Of a DNA stretch of 64,000 nucleotides, positions 25,243-35,234 are shown piece after piece. The notes beneath the pieces are model-generated. The model ran no database searches. It was not told the DNA's origin and was given only the letters and a program-made list of their open reading frames with translations. Position numbers and translations under genes: made by a program. Location of the stretch: positions 3,398,501-3,462,500 of the forward strand of contig NZ_JALJWR010000001.1 of the NCBI RefSeq assembly GCF_024169315.1, in the 5' to 3' direction. Within the stretch, counting starts at the first letter, position 1; every line of letters begins with the position of its first letter. Source of the DNA: Pseudomonas migulae (lineage in GTDB: Bacteria > Pseudomonadota > Gammaproteobacteria > Pseudomonadales > Pseudomonadaceae).

Positions 25243-25284
25243 ACTGGATGCGACCATCCCTGTACTGGATACGACGCACCCTGT
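25243..25284 (+). promoter_or_regulatory. Two adjacent 21-bp direct repeats upstream of choX (proposed GbdR site)
   Basis: Unit 1 (25243-25263) and unit 2 (25264-25284) follow each other without a gap and match at 17 of 21 positions. Both start ACTGGAT and end CCCTGT. They lie 150-191 bases before the choX ATG, in the 435-bp gap that also holds the sdaB promoter. A 21-bp same-orientation spacing fits an AraC-family dimer such as GbdR. I see no other feature in 24999-25433. Confidence 0.6.
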
Positions 25285-25433
25285 AGGCGTCAGATTTTCA
25301 CTGGTACATGATCGTATCGACTCGATTGCAAGGCGCCGTGGTAGAGCTGTCTCCAAAACGCCATCCAACCGCAACCTATAAGTGCGGTGGTCCAGTCGGA
25401 ACACTGCCAAAAAAAACACCAAGGAGTCCATCC

Positions 25434-26381
25434 ATGAAAGGTTCCCCGTCGTTGTTGTTGGCCGCCATGCTGAGTCTGCCGTTACTGGCTCAAGCCGCAG
25501 AACCCGCTCAGTGCAGTACCGTAAACTTCTCCGATGTCGGCTGGACTGACATTACCGTCACCACCGCCACCACCAGCGTCGTTCTCGATGCCTTGGGCTA
25601 CAAGACCAAAACCACGATGATTTCCGTGCCGGTGACCTACAAGTCCCTGGCCGACGGCAAGAACATGGACGTCTTCCTGGGGAACTGGATGCCGACCATG
25701 GAAAACGACATCAAGGCCTACCGCGATGCCGGCACCGTGGACACCCTGCGCGCCAACCTCGAAAACGCAAAATACACACTCGCCGTGCCCGAAGAGTTGT
25801 ATAACAAGGGTCTGAAAGATTTCGCCGACATCGCCAAGTTCAAGAAAGAACTCGACGGCAAGATCTACGGCATCGAACCAGGCAACGACGGCAACCGCCT
25901 GATCCAGAGCATGATCGACAAGAATGCCTTCGGCCTGAAAGACGCCGGCTTCAAGGTAGTCGAGTCCAGCGAGGCAGGCATGCTCTCGCAAGTCGATCGC
26001 GCCCAGCGCCGCAACACCGCCGTGGTGTTCCTGGGCTGGGAACCACACCCGATGAACACGCGCTTCAAGATGAAGTACCTGACCGGCGGCGACGAGTTTT
26101 TCGGCCCGAACTTCGGTCAGGCAACCATCTTCACCAACACCCGCAAGGGCTACGCACAGGAATGCGGCAACGTGGGTCAGTTGCTGAAAAACCTGGTGTT
26201 CACCCTGGACATGGAAAGCACGCTGATGGGCAACGTCCTGGACGACAAAATGAAGCCTGACGCGGCCGCCAAGGCCTGGCTGAAAAAGAATCCACAGGTC
26301 CTCGATACCTGGCTCGCTGGCGTGACCACCATTGACGGTAAACCAGGCCTGGAGGCCGTGAAAGCCAAGCTCGCGCAGTAA
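25434..26381 (+). CDS. choX: Choline/betaine-binding periplasmic protein ChoX (CbcX)
   Basis: The 315-residue protein has a signal peptide (MKGSPSLLLAAMLSLPLLAQAAEP) and the betaine-binding type II fold with DVGWTDITVTTATTSVVLDALGY, VFLGNWMPTM, YGIEPGNDGNRLI, VVESSEAGMLSQVDRA and FLGWEPHPMN. Aromatic residues in GNWMP and GWEPHPMN would hold the quaternary amine. It delivers choline to ChoW/ChoV. AAGGAG lies 8 bases before the ATG at 25434; a more distal open frame lacks a start signal. First gene of choXWV. Confidence 0.93.
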   Translation: MKGSPSLLLAAMLSLPLLAQAAEPAQCSTVNFSDVGWTDITVTTATTSVVLDALGYKTKTTMISVPVTYKSLADGKNMDVFLGNWMPTMENDIKAYRDAGTVDTLRANLENAKYTLAVPEELYNKGLKDFADIAKFKKELDGKIYGIEPGNDGNRLIQSMIDKNAFGLKDAGFKVVESSEAGMLSQVDRAQRRNTAVVFLGWEPHPMNTRFKMKYLTGGDEFFGPNFGQATIFTNTRKGYAQECGNVGQLLKNLVFTLDMESTLMGNVLDDKMKPDAAAKAWLKKNPQVLDTWLAGVTTIDGKPGLEAVKAKLAQ

Positions 26382-26390
26382 TCGCTTACG

Positions 26391-26412
26391 CCGGGCGGGT
26401 TCGCTCGCCCGG
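26391..26412 (+). other. UUCG-tetraloop hairpin between choX and choW
   Basis: CCGGGCGGG at 26391-26399 pairs with CTCGCCCGG at 26404-26412 (one G-T pair) around TTCG, 10 bases after the choX stop. A short T-containing stretch follows. It may lower read-through so the binding protein exceeds the permease, or protect choX mRNA. Confidence 0.65.
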
Positions 26413-26447
26413 GCTGTTTATTTCCTTGCATGCGGACGTTCACTACC

Positions 26448-27293
26448 ATGCTGATTGATCAGAAAATACCTCTAGGCCAGTACATCGCGGGCTTCGTTGA
26501 ATGGTTGACGCAACACGGCGCCAACACCTTCGACGCAATCGCCGTGTCACTGGAAACGATGATCCACGGCGTGACTTTTGCGCTGACCTGGTTCAACCCG
26601 CTGGCATTGATCGGCCTCATCGCGCTACTGGCACACTTCATTCAACGAAAGTGGGGGCTGACCGTTTTCGTCATTGCCTCCTTCCTGCTGATCCTCAATC
26701 TGGGGTACTGGCAGGAAACCATGGAAACCCTCGCCCAGGTGTTGTTCGCCACCCTGGTCTGCGTGGTCATCGGCGTGCCGCTGGGCATCGTCGCCGCGCA
26801 CAAACCGATGTTCTACACCGTGATGCGTCCGGTACTCGATCTGATGCAGACCGTACCGACCTTCGTTTACCTCATTCCTACCCTGACCCTCTTCGGTCTG
26901 GGTGTGGTCCCGGGTCTGATCTCCACGGTGGTGTTCGCGATTGCCGCGCCCATCCGCCTGACCTACCTGGGCATTCGCGATGTCCCGGAAGAATTGATGG
27001 ACGCTGGCAAAGCCTTTGGCTGCTCGCGACGTCAGCTGCTCTCACGAATTGAATTGCCCCACGCCATGCCAAGCATCGCGGCCGGTATCACCCAGTGCAT
27101 CATGCTGTCGCTGTCGATGGTGGTGATCGCGGCACTGGTGGGCGCCGACGGCCTGGGCAAACCCGTGGTCAACGCACTGAACACTGCTGATATCGCCCTG
27201 GGCTTCGAAGCGGGCCTGGCGATCGTACTGCTGGCGATCATGCTCGACCGTATCTGCAAACAACCCGACGCCAAAGTAGGGGGTGACGCATGA
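26448..27293 (+). CDS. choW: Choline/betaine ABC transporter permease ChoW (CbcW)
   Basis: The 281-residue inner-membrane protein has about six hydrophobic segments and the ABC permease loop EELMDAGKAFGCSRRQLLSRIELPHAMPSIAAGI that docks with the ATPase. It belongs to the ProW/OpuAB group. In pseudomonads one ChoW/ChoV core serves several binding proteins, including CaiX and ChoX. Two in-frame ATGs (26430 and 26448) are possible; I prefer 26448 (MLIDQKIPLG) by family start. Its stop overlaps the choV start (ATGA). Confidence 0.93.
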   Translation: MLIDQKIPLGQYIAGFVEWLTQHGANTFDAIAVSLETMIHGVTFALTWFNPLALIGLIALLAHFIQRKWGLTVFVIASFLLILNLGYWQETMETLAQVLFATLVCVVIGVPLGIVAAHKPMFYTVMRPVLDLMQTVPTFVYLIPTLTLFGLGVVPGLISTVVFAIAAPIRLTYLGIRDVPEELMDAGKAFGCSRRQLLSRIELPHAMPSIAAGITQCIMLSLSMVVIAALVGADGLGKPVVNALNTADIALGFEAGLAIVLLAIMLDRICKQPDAKVGGDA

Positions 27294-28468
27294 GCATTAT
27301 TCGCTTCGAAAACGTCGACGTAATCTTCTCCAAGGATCCACGCGAGGCACTCAAGCTGCTGGATCAGGGCATGACCCGTAACGAGATCCTGAAAAAGACC
27401 GGGCAGATCGTCGGGGTCGAAAAGGCCAGCCTGGACGTCGAAAAAGGTGAAATCTGCGTACTGATGGGCCTGTCCGGCTCCGGCAAGTCCAGTCTGCTGC
27501 GCTGCATCAACGGCCTCAACACCGTCAGCCGCGGCAAGCTGTTTGTCGAGCACGAAGGCAAGCAGATCGACATCGCTTCCTGCACCCCGGCAGAACTGAA
27601 AATGATGCGCACCAAGCGCATTGCGATGGTGTTCCAGAAGTTCGCCCTGATGCCTTGGTTGACGGTGCGCGAGAACATCAGTTTCGGTCTGGAAATGCAG
27701 GGTCGCCCTGAGAAAGAACGCCGCAAACTGGTCGACGAGAAGCTTGAGCTGGTGGGCCTGACCCAATGGCGCAACAAGAAACCCAACGAGCTGTCCGGTG
27801 GCATGCAACAACGCGTGGGCCTGGCCCGTGCGCTGGCGATGGACGCCGACATCCTGCTGATGGACGAACCGTTCTCGGCCCTCGACCCGCTGATCCGCCA
27901 AGGCCTGCAAGACGAACTGCTGGAGCTGCAACGCAAGCTCAGCAAAACCATCGTCTTCGTGAGCCACGACCTCGATGAAGCCCTGAAGCTGGGCAGCCGC
28001 ATCGCGATCATGAAAGACGGCCGGATCATTCAGTACAGCAAGCCTGAAGAAATCGTGTTGAACCCGGCGGACGACTACGTGCGGACCTTCGTCGCGCACA
28101 CCAACCCGCTGAACGTGTTGTGCGGCCGCAGCCTGATGCGCACCCTCGACAACTGCAAACGCATCAACGGTTCGGTCTGCCTCGATCCGGGCGGCGATTC
28201 GTGGCTGGACCTGGCCGAAGGCAACACCATCAAGGGTGCCCGCCAGAACGGCGCCAGCCTGGACCTGCAGAACTGGATTCCAGGGCAAGCGGTTGAAGGG
28301 CTGGGTCGCCGGCCGACGCTGGTGGATTCGAACATCGGCATGCGCGACGCGTTGCAGATTCGTTATCAGACCGGCAACAAACTGGTGCTGCACGACAACA
28401 ACAAGGTGGTCGGGATTCTCGGCGACAGCGAGCTCTATCACGCGCTGCTCGGCAAGAACCTGGGGTAA
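27290..28468 (+). CDS. choV: Choline/betaine ABC transporter ATPase ChoV (CbcV)
   Basis: The 392-residue protein has Walker A (GLSGSGKSSLLR), a Q-loop (MVFQKFALMPW), the signature LSGGMQQRVGLARAL, Walker B (ILLMDEPFSALDP) and the H-loop (VFVSHDLDEAL). An N-terminal segment with LKLLDQGMTRNEILKKTG is typical of ProV-like ATPases. A C-terminal domain (about 275-392) probably senses ions or regulates transport. The ATG overlaps the choW stop (ATGA), indicating coupled translation. A strong terminator follows. Confidence 0.95.
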   Translation: MSIIRFENVDVIFSKDPREALKLLDQGMTRNEILKKTGQIVGVEKASLDVEKGEICVLMGLSGSGKSSLLRCINGLNTVSRGKLFVEHEGKQIDIASCTPAELKMMRTKRIAMVFQKFALMPWLTVRENISFGLEMQGRPEKERRKLVDEKLELVGLTQWRNKKPNELSGGMQQRVGLARALAMDADILLMDEPFSALDPLIRQGLQDELLELQRKLSKTIVFVSHDLDEALKLGSRIAIMKDGRIIQYSKPEEIVLNPADDYVRTFVAHTNPLNVLCGRSLMRTLDNCKRINGSVCLDPGGDSWLDLAEGNTIKGARQNGASLDLQNWIPGQAVEGLGRRPTLVDSNIGMRDALQIRYQTGNKLVLHDNNKVVGILGDSELYHALLGKNLG

Positions 28469-28480
28469 GGCAGCAGACAC

Positions 28481-28512
28481 AAAAACGCCGCGAGAGGATC
28501 GCGGCGTTTTTG
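28481..28512 (+). terminator. Intrinsic terminator of choXWV
   Basis: AACGCCGCG at 28484-28492 pairs with 28500-28508 around a 7-base loop and is followed by a T-run; an A-run before the stem could make it work in both directions. It starts 13 bases after the choV stop. Confidence 0.9.
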
Positions 28513-28552
28513 TTTATGGGATATCGGGTCAATCAGCTTTGCGGCTGACGGC

Positions 28553-28650
28553 CCCTTCGCGAGCAAGCCCGCTCCCACATTAGGTCTGCAGTGAACACAG
28601 AATTGGTGACCACTAGAGATCAAGTGTGGGTGCGGGCTTGCTCGCGAAGA
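28553..28650. repeat. REP-type inverted repeat pair between choV and betT
   Basis: Arms CTTCGCGAGCAAGCCCGCTC and its inverse, the second with one changed base (GTGGGTGCGG), flank a 45-base spacer between convergent genes. Confidence 0.85.
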
Positions 28651-28694
28651 ATGCGACGCGGTGCTTCAGACCGAAACACCGCGTCACTCACAAC

Positions 28695-30701
28695 TCAGCT
28701 ATAAACCCGGCCAAGGAGTTGCCGATGGCTTTCAAACTGATCGAGCACGTCACGGGTGATCTGATCCTGAGTGAAACCCATCAGGTCATAATCCTGGCTG
28801 CCATTGTGCAGGTACACCTCGGCACGGTAATAGCGCGCACGCGGTTCATCAGCACTTTCAGCCGACACCGTGTCGCTCGCCGCAGCCAGATAGCCATCCA
28901 GGCTCACTTCATAGACGAAAGGGTTGCCCTCTTCCATCTCGATCCGCAGGCCCATGCAACGCTTGGCCTTGCCCAGCAACGTTTGCACGTCCAGGCCTTT
29001 GCCGCGCAATTGCACCACGGCCTCTTCCAGGGCCGGGCTGACTTGCTTGTCCATGAAACGCTGAACGATCGACTGGTTCGGTTGCAGGTCCAGCTGACTC
29101 AGACGCTCGCTGAAACCACGACGACCGCGTGCAGCCAGTTCCGCTTGCTCCTGTTCGATCTGCACGTCCTGGCGCATGGCCTTGTGCAAGCCGAACATGA
29201 AGAACACCAGCACCACCGAGAACGGCAGACCGGCCAGCACCACCATGGTCTGCATGGCTTCGAAGTTACCGGCGAACAGCAGGCCGATGGTCACCAGGGT
29301 GATGACGACGGACCAGAAGATCCGCAGCCAGTGCGGCGCGTCTTCGTCGACATTGCCGCCCTTGCACGAAAGGTTGGCCATCATCACCGCGCCGGAATCC
29401 GCCGGGGTCAGGAACAGCACGAAACCAACGAAAATCGATACACCGATCACCACTTTCGACGCCGGGTAATGCTCCAGCAACTGGTAGATCGCCATCGACG
29501 GCTGTTCCAGCGCCGTCTTCCCGAGCTCCACCGCCCCATGGTTCATCACCAGGTCCAGGGCCGAGTTACCGAAGATCGACAGCCACGCCAGGGTGAAACC
29601 CAGCGGAATCAGCAGTACGCCAGCGACCAGTTCACGCACCGTGCGACCACGGGAAATACGCGCGATGAACATGCCCACGAATGGCGCCCAGGAAATCCAC
29701 CACGCCCAGTAGAACAGGGTCCACAAGCCCAACCAACGATCGGATTTCTCGCTGTCGCCTTCGTACACGTAGAGGTCGAAGGTCTTCAGCACCACGCCGT
29801 TCAGGTAGTCACCGACGTTTTGCACGAAGCCGTTGAGCAGGTGCAGGGTCGGGCCGAACAGCAGCACGAAAATCAGCAGGCCGCTGAACAGCACGATGTT
29901 CAGGTTGGACAGACGACGAATGCCGTTTTCCACGCCAGACACGGCAGCGATGGTCGCCACGGTGCTCATCACGATGATCACGATCAGCAGGTTGGTGTTG
30001 CTGTGTTCCATGCCGAACAGGTTTTCCAGCCCGGAAGACACTTGCAGCGAACCAATCCCCAGGTTCGTCACCAGCCCCAGCAGGGTCACGAACATGCCGA
30101 AGCCGTCCACCGCGTGACCGGCCGCGCCTTTGACCCAACGCTCGCCCACCAGCGGATACAGCGCCGAACGCAACGCCAGCGGTTGGTTATGGCGGTAGGC
30201 AAAATACGCCACGGCCAGGCCGACCAATGCGTAGATCGCCCAGCCGTGCAGGCCCCAGTGCAGGAAAGTCAGCTGCACTGCCTGACGCGCGGCCATGTTG
30301 CTGCCGGCCACGCCTTCCGGCGGGTTGAAGTAGTGGTCCAGCGGCTCGGAAGCACCGAAGTACAACAGCGAGATGCCGATCCCCGAGGAAAACAGCATCC
30401 CCGCCCAGGCGCCATAACTGAAGTCCGGGGTGTCATCCTTGCTGCCCAGCTTGAGCTTGCCGTAGGACGAAAACGCCAGGCCGACCACGAAAACCAGGTA
30501 GGCGGCGATCACCACCATGTAGTACCAACCGAAGCTGCGGGACAACCAGGCCTGGGCAATACCGAGCAATCTGCCGGCCTCTTGCGGGGCGATGATCAGA
30601 ATGGCGGTCAACAGCAGGATCAGCGCGGTAGAGGTGTAGAACACCCAACCGTTGACCGTCACCTTCTCGGGCGGGGTCTTTATAAGAGAGGCAAAACTCA
30701 T
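28695..30701 (-). CDS. betT: Choline transporter BetT (BCCT family)
   Basis: BetT is a high-affinity choline/proton symporter in the inner membrane. The 668-residue protein has about twelve transmembrane segments over residues 10-505, with the BCCT signature region around TFLHWGLHGWAIYALVGLAVAYF and GLWTLFYWAWWISWAPFVGMFIARISRGRTVRE. A cytoplasmic C-terminal tail of about 150 residues, acidic and helical, resembles osmosensing tails of long BetT proteins. The ATG at 30701 is used by family members; more distal open codons are not. It is divergent from betI-betB-betA; the gap contains a BetI-type operator. Confidence 0.94.
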   Translation of the reverse strand: MSFASLIKTPPEKVTVNGWVFYTSTALILLLTAILIIAPQEAGRLLGIAQAWLSRSFGWYYMVVIAAYLVFVVGLAFSSYGKLKLGSKDDTPDFSYGAWAGMLFSSGIGISLLYFGASEPLDHYFNPPEGVAGSNMAARQAVQLTFLHWGLHGWAIYALVGLAVAYFAYRHNQPLALRSALYPLVGERWVKGAAGHAVDGFGMFVTLLGLVTNLGIGSLQVSSGLENLFGMEHSNTNLLIVIIVMSTVATIAAVSGVENGIRRLSNLNIVLFSGLLIFVLLFGPTLHLLNGFVQNVGDYLNGVVLKTFDLYVYEGDSEKSDRWLGLWTLFYWAWWISWAPFVGMFIARISRGRTVRELVAGVLLIPLGFTLAWLSIFGNSALDLVMNHGAVELGKTALEQPSMAIYQLLEHYPASKVVIGVSIFVGFVLFLTPADSGAVMMANLSCKGGNVDEDAPHWLRIFWSVVITLVTIGLLFAGNFEAMQTMVVLAGLPFSVVLVFFMFGLHKAMRQDVQIEQEQAELAARGRRGFSERLSQLDLQPNQSIVQRFMDKQVSPALEEAVVQLRGKGLDVQTLLGKAKRCMGLRIEMEEGNPFVYEVSLDGYLAAASDTVSAESADEPRARYYRAEVYLHNGSQDYDLMGFTQDQITRDVLDQFESHRQLLGRVYS

Positions 30702-30932
30702 GGCACAGATGCTCCGGCAGTGCGAGAGAAGAACACAAGGCAACGCGATACCCGACCAATCGGTTAGTTGGCAGCCGACCGGCGGGTGATATAAAGACAC
30801 CCCGAAAAAAGCCCGAAGCCTTCAGACGCCATTGCGTATAGGTTTCGAGCCGTTTTGGATGTCGGTTTATCGCCATTTACACGTAGGAAAAATCTGTAAG
30901 CAGCGACGATTTGTCGCAGATCTTATTCTTTG

Positions 30933-30960
30933 TTGATTGAACGTTCAATCAAAACAAAAT
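30933..30960 (+). promoter_or_regulatory. BetI operator palindrome and overlapping promoter
   Basis: TTGATTGAACGTTCAATCAA at 30933-30952 is a perfect 20-bp palindrome of the kind bound by BetI. Its left part, TTGATT, can serve as a -35 box with CAAAAT at 30955-30960 as a -10 box 16 bases later, so repressor binding would block the betI promoter. It may also control betT in the other direction. The remainder of the 321-bp gap (30702-31022) shows nothing else clear. Confidence 0.8.
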
Positions 30961-31022
30961 AGACTGGCCCTCAGTCCGATAGACGTTTTGCGTCTGCCGG
31001 AAGGCCTAAGGAGATGTGCAAG

Positions 31023-31616
31023 ATGCCCAAGGTCGGTATGCAACCCATCCGCCGCCAGCAGTTGATCGAAGCCACATTGCAGGCCGTTGATCAGGTCGGG
31101 ATGGGGGACGCCAGCATTGCGCTGATCGCCCGTTTGGCCGGTGTCTCTAATGGCATCATCAGTCATTATTTTCAGGACAAGAACGGCCTGATCGCTGCCA
31201 CGGCGCAGTACCTGATGAGTGTCCTGAGCGAGAACGTCACCGCGCGCCGTCAGGCGCTGACAGATGCAAGCCCCAGGGCGCATCTGCAGGTGATCATCGA
31301 AGGCAACTTCGACGCCAGCCAGGTTAATGGCCCGGCAATGAAAACCTGGCTGGCCTTCTGGGCCACCAGCATGCACCACCCGTCTTTGCACAGGTTGCAG
31401 CGGATCAACGATCACCGTCTGTATTCCAACCTGTGCTGCCAGTTCCGCCGCGTATTGCCGCTCGATGATGCGCGCAGTGCAGCCCGGGGCCTGGCAGCCC
31501 TCATTGACGGTTTGTGGTTGCGCGGCGCGCTGTCGGGAGATGCTTTCGACACCGAGCAGGCGCACCGGATCGCTTACGAATACATGGATTTCCAACTGGC
31601 CAAGCGGGTGAGTTAG
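31023..31616 (+). CDS. betI: Choline-responsive repressor BetI (TetR family)
   Basis: BetI represses the bet genes and releases DNA when choline is present. The 197-residue protein has an N-terminal TetR helix-turn-helix ([28 protein letters not shown], about residues 28-55) and a ligand-binding helical domain with [24 protein letters not shown]. The ATG at 31023 ([11 protein letters not shown]) is chosen over 31014 because AAGGAG lies 9 bases upstream of it and touches the earlier ATG. First gene of betIBA. Confidence 0.95.
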   Translation: MPKVGMQPIRRQQLIEATLQAVDQVGMGDASIALIARLAGVSNGIISHYFQDKNGLIAATAQYLMSVLSENVTARRQALTDASPRAHLQVIIEGNFDASQVNGPAMKTWLAFWATSMHHPSLHRLQRINDHRLYSNLCCQFRRVLPLDDARSAARGLAALIDGLWLRGALSGDAFDTEQAHRIAYEYMDFQLAKRVS

Positions 31617-31722
31617 AGCACACATAAAACGCTCAACCCCTGAACGCTACCGATGTGATGCCAACTGCTTCACGGCACACCCGGTGGTTAACGCCAACCA
31701 CTTATGCACTTGCGAGGACTTT

Positions 31723-33195
31723 ATGGCCCGTTTCGAACTGCAAAAACTCTACATCGATGGCGGCTACAGTGACGCCAGCAGCGACGCCACTTTCGAAGCC
31801 ATCAACCCGGCTAACGGTGAAGTCCTCGCAAAAGTACAACGCGCGACCAAGGAAGACGTCGAGCGCGCGGTGGTCAGCGCCGAAAAGGGCCAGAAAATCT
31901 GGGCCGCGATGACTGCCATGGAGCGTTCGCGCATCCTGCGTCGCGCCGTCGACATCCTGCGCGAGCGCAACGATGAACTGGCTGCCCTGGAAACCCTGGA
32001 CACCGGTAAATCGTTCTCCGAAACCAAGTATGTCGACATCGTCACCGGCGCTGACGTGCTGGAGTACTACGCTGGCCTGGTTCCGGCCATCGAAGGCGAG
32101 CAGATTCCGCTGCGTACCACGTCGTTCGTCTACACCCGTCGCGAGCCGCTGGGCGTTGTGGCCGGTATCGGCGCGTGGAACTACCCGATCCAGATCGCCC
32201 TGTGGAAATCCGCACCAGCCCTGGCGGCCGGTAACGCGATGATCTTCAAGCCAAGCGAAGTCACTTCCCTGACCACGCTGAAGCTGGCCGAGATCTACAC
32301 CGAAGCAGGCCTGCCAGCTGGCGTGTTCAACGTCCTGACCGGCAGCGGCCGCGAAGTCGGCACCTGGCTGACCGAGCACCCGCGCATCGAAAAAATCTCC
32401 TTCACCGGCGGCACCGACACCGGCAAGAAGGTTATGGCCAGCGCCTCCGCCTCGTCGCTGAAAGACGTGACCATGGAACTGGGCGGCAAATCCCCGCTGA
32501 TCATTTTCGACGACGCCGACCTCGATCGCGCCGCCGACACCGCGATGATGGCCAACTTCTACAGCTCCGGTCAGGTCTGCACCAACGGTACTCGCGTGTT
32601 CGTACCGAGCCACCTGAAAGCGGCTTTCGAAGCCAAGATCGCTGAGCGCGTTGCGCGCATCCGCATCGGCAATCCGGAAGACGAAAACACCAACTTCGGC
32701 CCGCTGGTCAGCTTCGCCCACATGGAAAGTGTGCTGGGTTACATCGCCAAAGGTAAGGAAGAAGGCGCTCGCGTGCTGTGCGGCGGCAGCCGTCTGACCG
32801 AAGGCGAGTTCGCCAAAGGCGCGTTCGTGGCACCGACCGTGTTCACCGACTGCACCGACGAGATGACCATCGTGCGCGAAGAAATCTTCGGCCCGGTCAT
32901 GGCGATCCTCACCTACGAAACCGAAGAAGAAGTGATCCGTCGTGCCAACGACACCGACTTCGGCCTGGCCGCTGGCGTCGTCACCAAGGACCTGAACCGC
33001 GCTCACCGCGTGATTCATCAACTGGAAGCCGGTATCTGCTGGATCAACGCCTGGGGCGAGTCCGACGCGAAGATGCCGGTCGGCGGCTACAAGCAGTCGG
33101 GTGTTGGTCGTGAGAACGGCATCAGCTCGCTGAACAACTTCACACGCATCAAATCGGTACAGGTTGAGCTGGGCGATTACGCCTCGGTGTTCTGA
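31723..33195 (+). CDS. betB: Betaine aldehyde dehydrogenase BetB
   Basis: BetB oxidises betaine aldehyde to glycine betaine with NAD(P). The 490-residue protein has the aldehyde dehydrogenase elements [42 protein letters not shown] with the general-base Glu, and [14 protein letters not shown] with the catalytic Cys. A late [10 protein letters not shown] motif completes the family pattern. GAGG lies upstream of the ATG at 31723; 490 residues is the length I recall for pseudomonad BetB. It follows betI by 106 bp. Confidence 0.96.
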   Translation: MARFELQKLYIDGGYSDASSDATFEAINPANGEVLAKVQRATKEDVERAVVSAEKGQKIWAAMTAMERSRILRRAVDILRERNDELAALETLDTGKSFSETKYVDIVTGADVLEYYAGLVPAIEGEQIPLRTTSFVYTRREPLGVVAGIGAWNYPIQIALWKSAPALAAGNAMIFKPSEVTSLTTLKLAEIYTEAGLPAGVFNVLTGSGREVGTWLTEHPRIEKISFTGGTDTGKKVMASASASSLKDVTMELGGKSPLIIFDDADLDRAADTAMMANFYSSGQVCTNGTRVFVPSHLKAAFEAKIAERVARIRIGNPEDENTNFGPLVSFAHMESVLGYIAKGKEEGARVLCGGSRLTEGEFAKGAFVAPTVFTDCTDEMTIVREEIFGPVMAILTYETEEEVIRRANDTDFGLAAGVVTKDLNRAHRVIHQLEAGICWINAWGESDAKMPVGGYKQSGVGRENGISSLNNFTRIKSVQVELGDYASVF

Positions 33196-33223
33196 TCTGC
33201 GCGAAATCTGGAGCGAACGCCAT

Positions 33224-33356
33224 TGTGGCGAGGGGATTTATCCCCGTTGGGCTGCGTAGCGGCCCTATCCAGACACCGCGTCTCTTCAGATAGAACCAGT
33301 CGCTGAGTTTACGACTGCTGCGCAGCCGGACGGGGATAAATCCCCTCGCCACAAGG
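33224..33356. repeat. REP-type inverted repeat pair between betB and betA
   Basis: Arms of the GTGGCGAGGGGATTTATCCC family flank an asymmetric 80-base centre. It lies in the middle of the betIBA unit, as other copies lie within the dgc and cdh operons. Confidence 0.88.
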
Positions 33357-33413
33357 TTGCGCGGCGTCCAGGCGACCCGCGACCTGAACCAACTTCAAAG
33401 AGGGTGCATTTCA

Positions 33414-35117
33414 ATGTCCCAAGAATTCGATTACATCATCATCGGTGCCGGCTCCGCCGGTAACACCCTGGCGACCCGTCTGACTGAAGACGAAGGCGTC
33501 ACCGTCCTGCTGCTCGAAGCCGGCGGCCCGGACTATCGTCTGGACTTCCGCACGCAAATGCCGGCCGCCCTGGCGTTCCCGCTGCAAGGTCGTCGCTACA
33601 ACTGGGCCTACGAAACCGATCCAGAGCCGCACATGGACGGTCGCCGGATGGAATGCGGGCGCGGCAAGGGCCTGGGTGGTTCTTCGCTGATCAACGGCAT
33701 GTGCTACATCCGCGGCAACGCGATGGATTACGACAACTGGGCCAAGCTGCCAGGTCTTGAAGACTGGGACTACCTGAACTGCCTGCCGTATTTCCGCAAG
33801 GCTGAAACCCGCGACATCGGCCCGAACGACTACCACGGTGGCGACGGTCCGGTCAGCGTGACCACGCCGAAGGCCGGCAACAACCCGCTGTTCCACGCGA
33901 TGGTTGAAGCCGGCGTGCAAGCCGGTTACCCGCGCACCGAAGACCTGAACGGTTACCAACAGGAAGGTTTCGGCCCGATGGACCGTACCGTGACGCCGAA
34001 CGGCCGTCGCGCCAGCACCGCGCGCGGTTACCTGGACGTCGCCAAGAAGCGCTCGACCCTGACCATCGTCACCCACGCCCTGACCGACAAGATCCTGTTC
34101 GAAGGCAAGCGTGCGGTCGGCGTGCGTTACCTGATCGGCGCGGCTGAAGAACGCGTTGAAGCCCGCGCCCGCAAAGAAGTGTTGCTGTGCTCCGGCGCCA
34201 TCGCTTCGCCGCAGATTCTGCAACGCTCCGGCGTCGGCCCGGCCGAACTGCTGAACAAGCTCGACATCCCGGTGGTCCACGACCTGCCAGGCGTCGGCGA
34301 AAACCTGCAGGATCACCTCGAGCTGTACCTGCAATACGCCTGCACCCAACCCGTCTCGCTGTACCCATCGCTGCTCTGGTACAACCAGCCGGCCATCGGT
34401 GCCGAATGGCTGTTCAACGGCACCGGCATCGGCGCCAGCAACCAGTTCGAAGCCGGCGGTTTCATCCGTACCCGTGAAGAATTCGATTGGCCGAACATCC
34501 AGTACCACTTCTTGCCGGTGGCGATTAACTACAACGGCAGCAACGGCGTGAAAGAGCACGGCTTCCAGGCGCACATGGGTTCCATGCGTTCGCCGAGCCG
34601 CGGTCGCATCCAGGCCAAGTCCAAGGATCCGCGCGAGTACCCGAGCATCCTGTTCAACTACATGGCCACCGAGCAGGACTGGCAGGAATTCCGCGACGGC
34701 ATCCGCCTGACCCGTGAAATCATGCAACAGCCTGCACTGGACGCCTTCCGTGGCCGCGAAATCAGCCCGGGCATTGAAGTGCAAACCGATGAGCAGCTCG
34801 ACAAGTTCATCCGCGAGCACGCCGAAACCGCGTTCCACCCGTCCTGCTCGTGCAAGATGGGCACCGACGAAATGGCCGTGGTCGATGCCGAAGGTCGTGT
34901 GCATGGCATGCAAGCCCTGCGTGTAGTCGATGCCTCGATCATGCCGATCATCACCACCGGCAACCTGAACGCGCCAACGATCATGATCGCCGAGAAAATC
35001 GCCGACAAGATCCGTGGTCGCCAGCCGTTACCGCGCAGCAAGGCCGATTACTACGTGGCCGGTGATGCACCGGTGCGTGGCAAGCCGTTGCGGGATGTGA
35101 GCCTGACTGCTCAGTAA
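33414..35117 (+). CDS. betA: Choline dehydrogenase BetA (GMC oxidoreductase)
   Basis: BetA oxidises choline to betaine aldehyde, associated with the membrane and passing electrons to the respiratory chain. The 567-residue FAD protein starts with [17 protein letters not shown] (FAD-binding GxGxxG), carries the GMC signatures [20 protein letters not shown] and [16 protein letters not shown], and ends with a conserved HPSCSCKMG histidine and the [12 protein letters not shown] segment. AGAGGG precedes the ATG at 33414; the upstream open frame lies in the REP region. Last gene of the bet set. Confidence 0.96.
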   Translation: MSQEFDYIIIGAGSAGNTLATRLTEDEGVTVLLLEAGGPDYRLDFRTQMPAALAFPLQGRRYNWAYETDPEPHMDGRRMECGRGKGLGGSSLINGMCYIRGNAMDYDNWAKLPGLEDWDYLNCLPYFRKAETRDIGPNDYHGGDGPVSVTTPKAGNNPLFHAMVEAGVQAGYPRTEDLNGYQQEGFGPMDRTVTPNGRRASTARGYLDVAKKRSTLTIVTHALTDKILFEGKRAVGVRYLIGAAEERVEARARKEVLLCSGAIASPQILQRSGVGPAELLNKLDIPVVHDLPGVGENLQDHLELYLQYACTQPVSLYPSLLWYNQPAIGAEWLFNGTGIGASNQFEAGGFIRTREEFDWPNIQYHFLPVAINYNGSNGVKEHGFQAHMGSMRSPSRGRIQAKSKDPREYPSILFNYMATEQDWQEFRDGIRLTREIMQQPALDAFRGREISPGIEVQTDEQLDKFIREHAETAFHPSCSCKMGTDEMAVVDAEGRVHGMQALRVVDASIMPIITTGNLNAPTIMIAEKIADKIRGRQPLPRSKADYYVAGDAPVRGKPLRDVSLTAQ

Positions 35118-35140
35118 GACTGTTACGCCTCGGCGTGGCT

Positions 35141-35234
35141 CATCGCGGGCAAGCCCGCTCCCCCAGGTTCCGGGTTGGATTACACATTTGTGATTCACCC
35201 AAGCCCCCTGTGGGAGCGGGCTTGCCCGCGATGG
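35141..35234. repeat. REP-type inverted repeat pair after betA
   Basis: Arms ATCGCGGGCAAGCCCGCTCC and inverse (CTGTGGGAGCGGGCTTGCCC) flank a 40-base spacer, 24 bases after the betA stop. Confidence 0.85.

Noticed and set aside
28626..30767. Plus-strand open frame of about 713 codons opposite betT
   Set aside because: Rich in His, Gln and Arg as typical for a shadow of a membrane protein gene; betT on the other strand is unambiguous.
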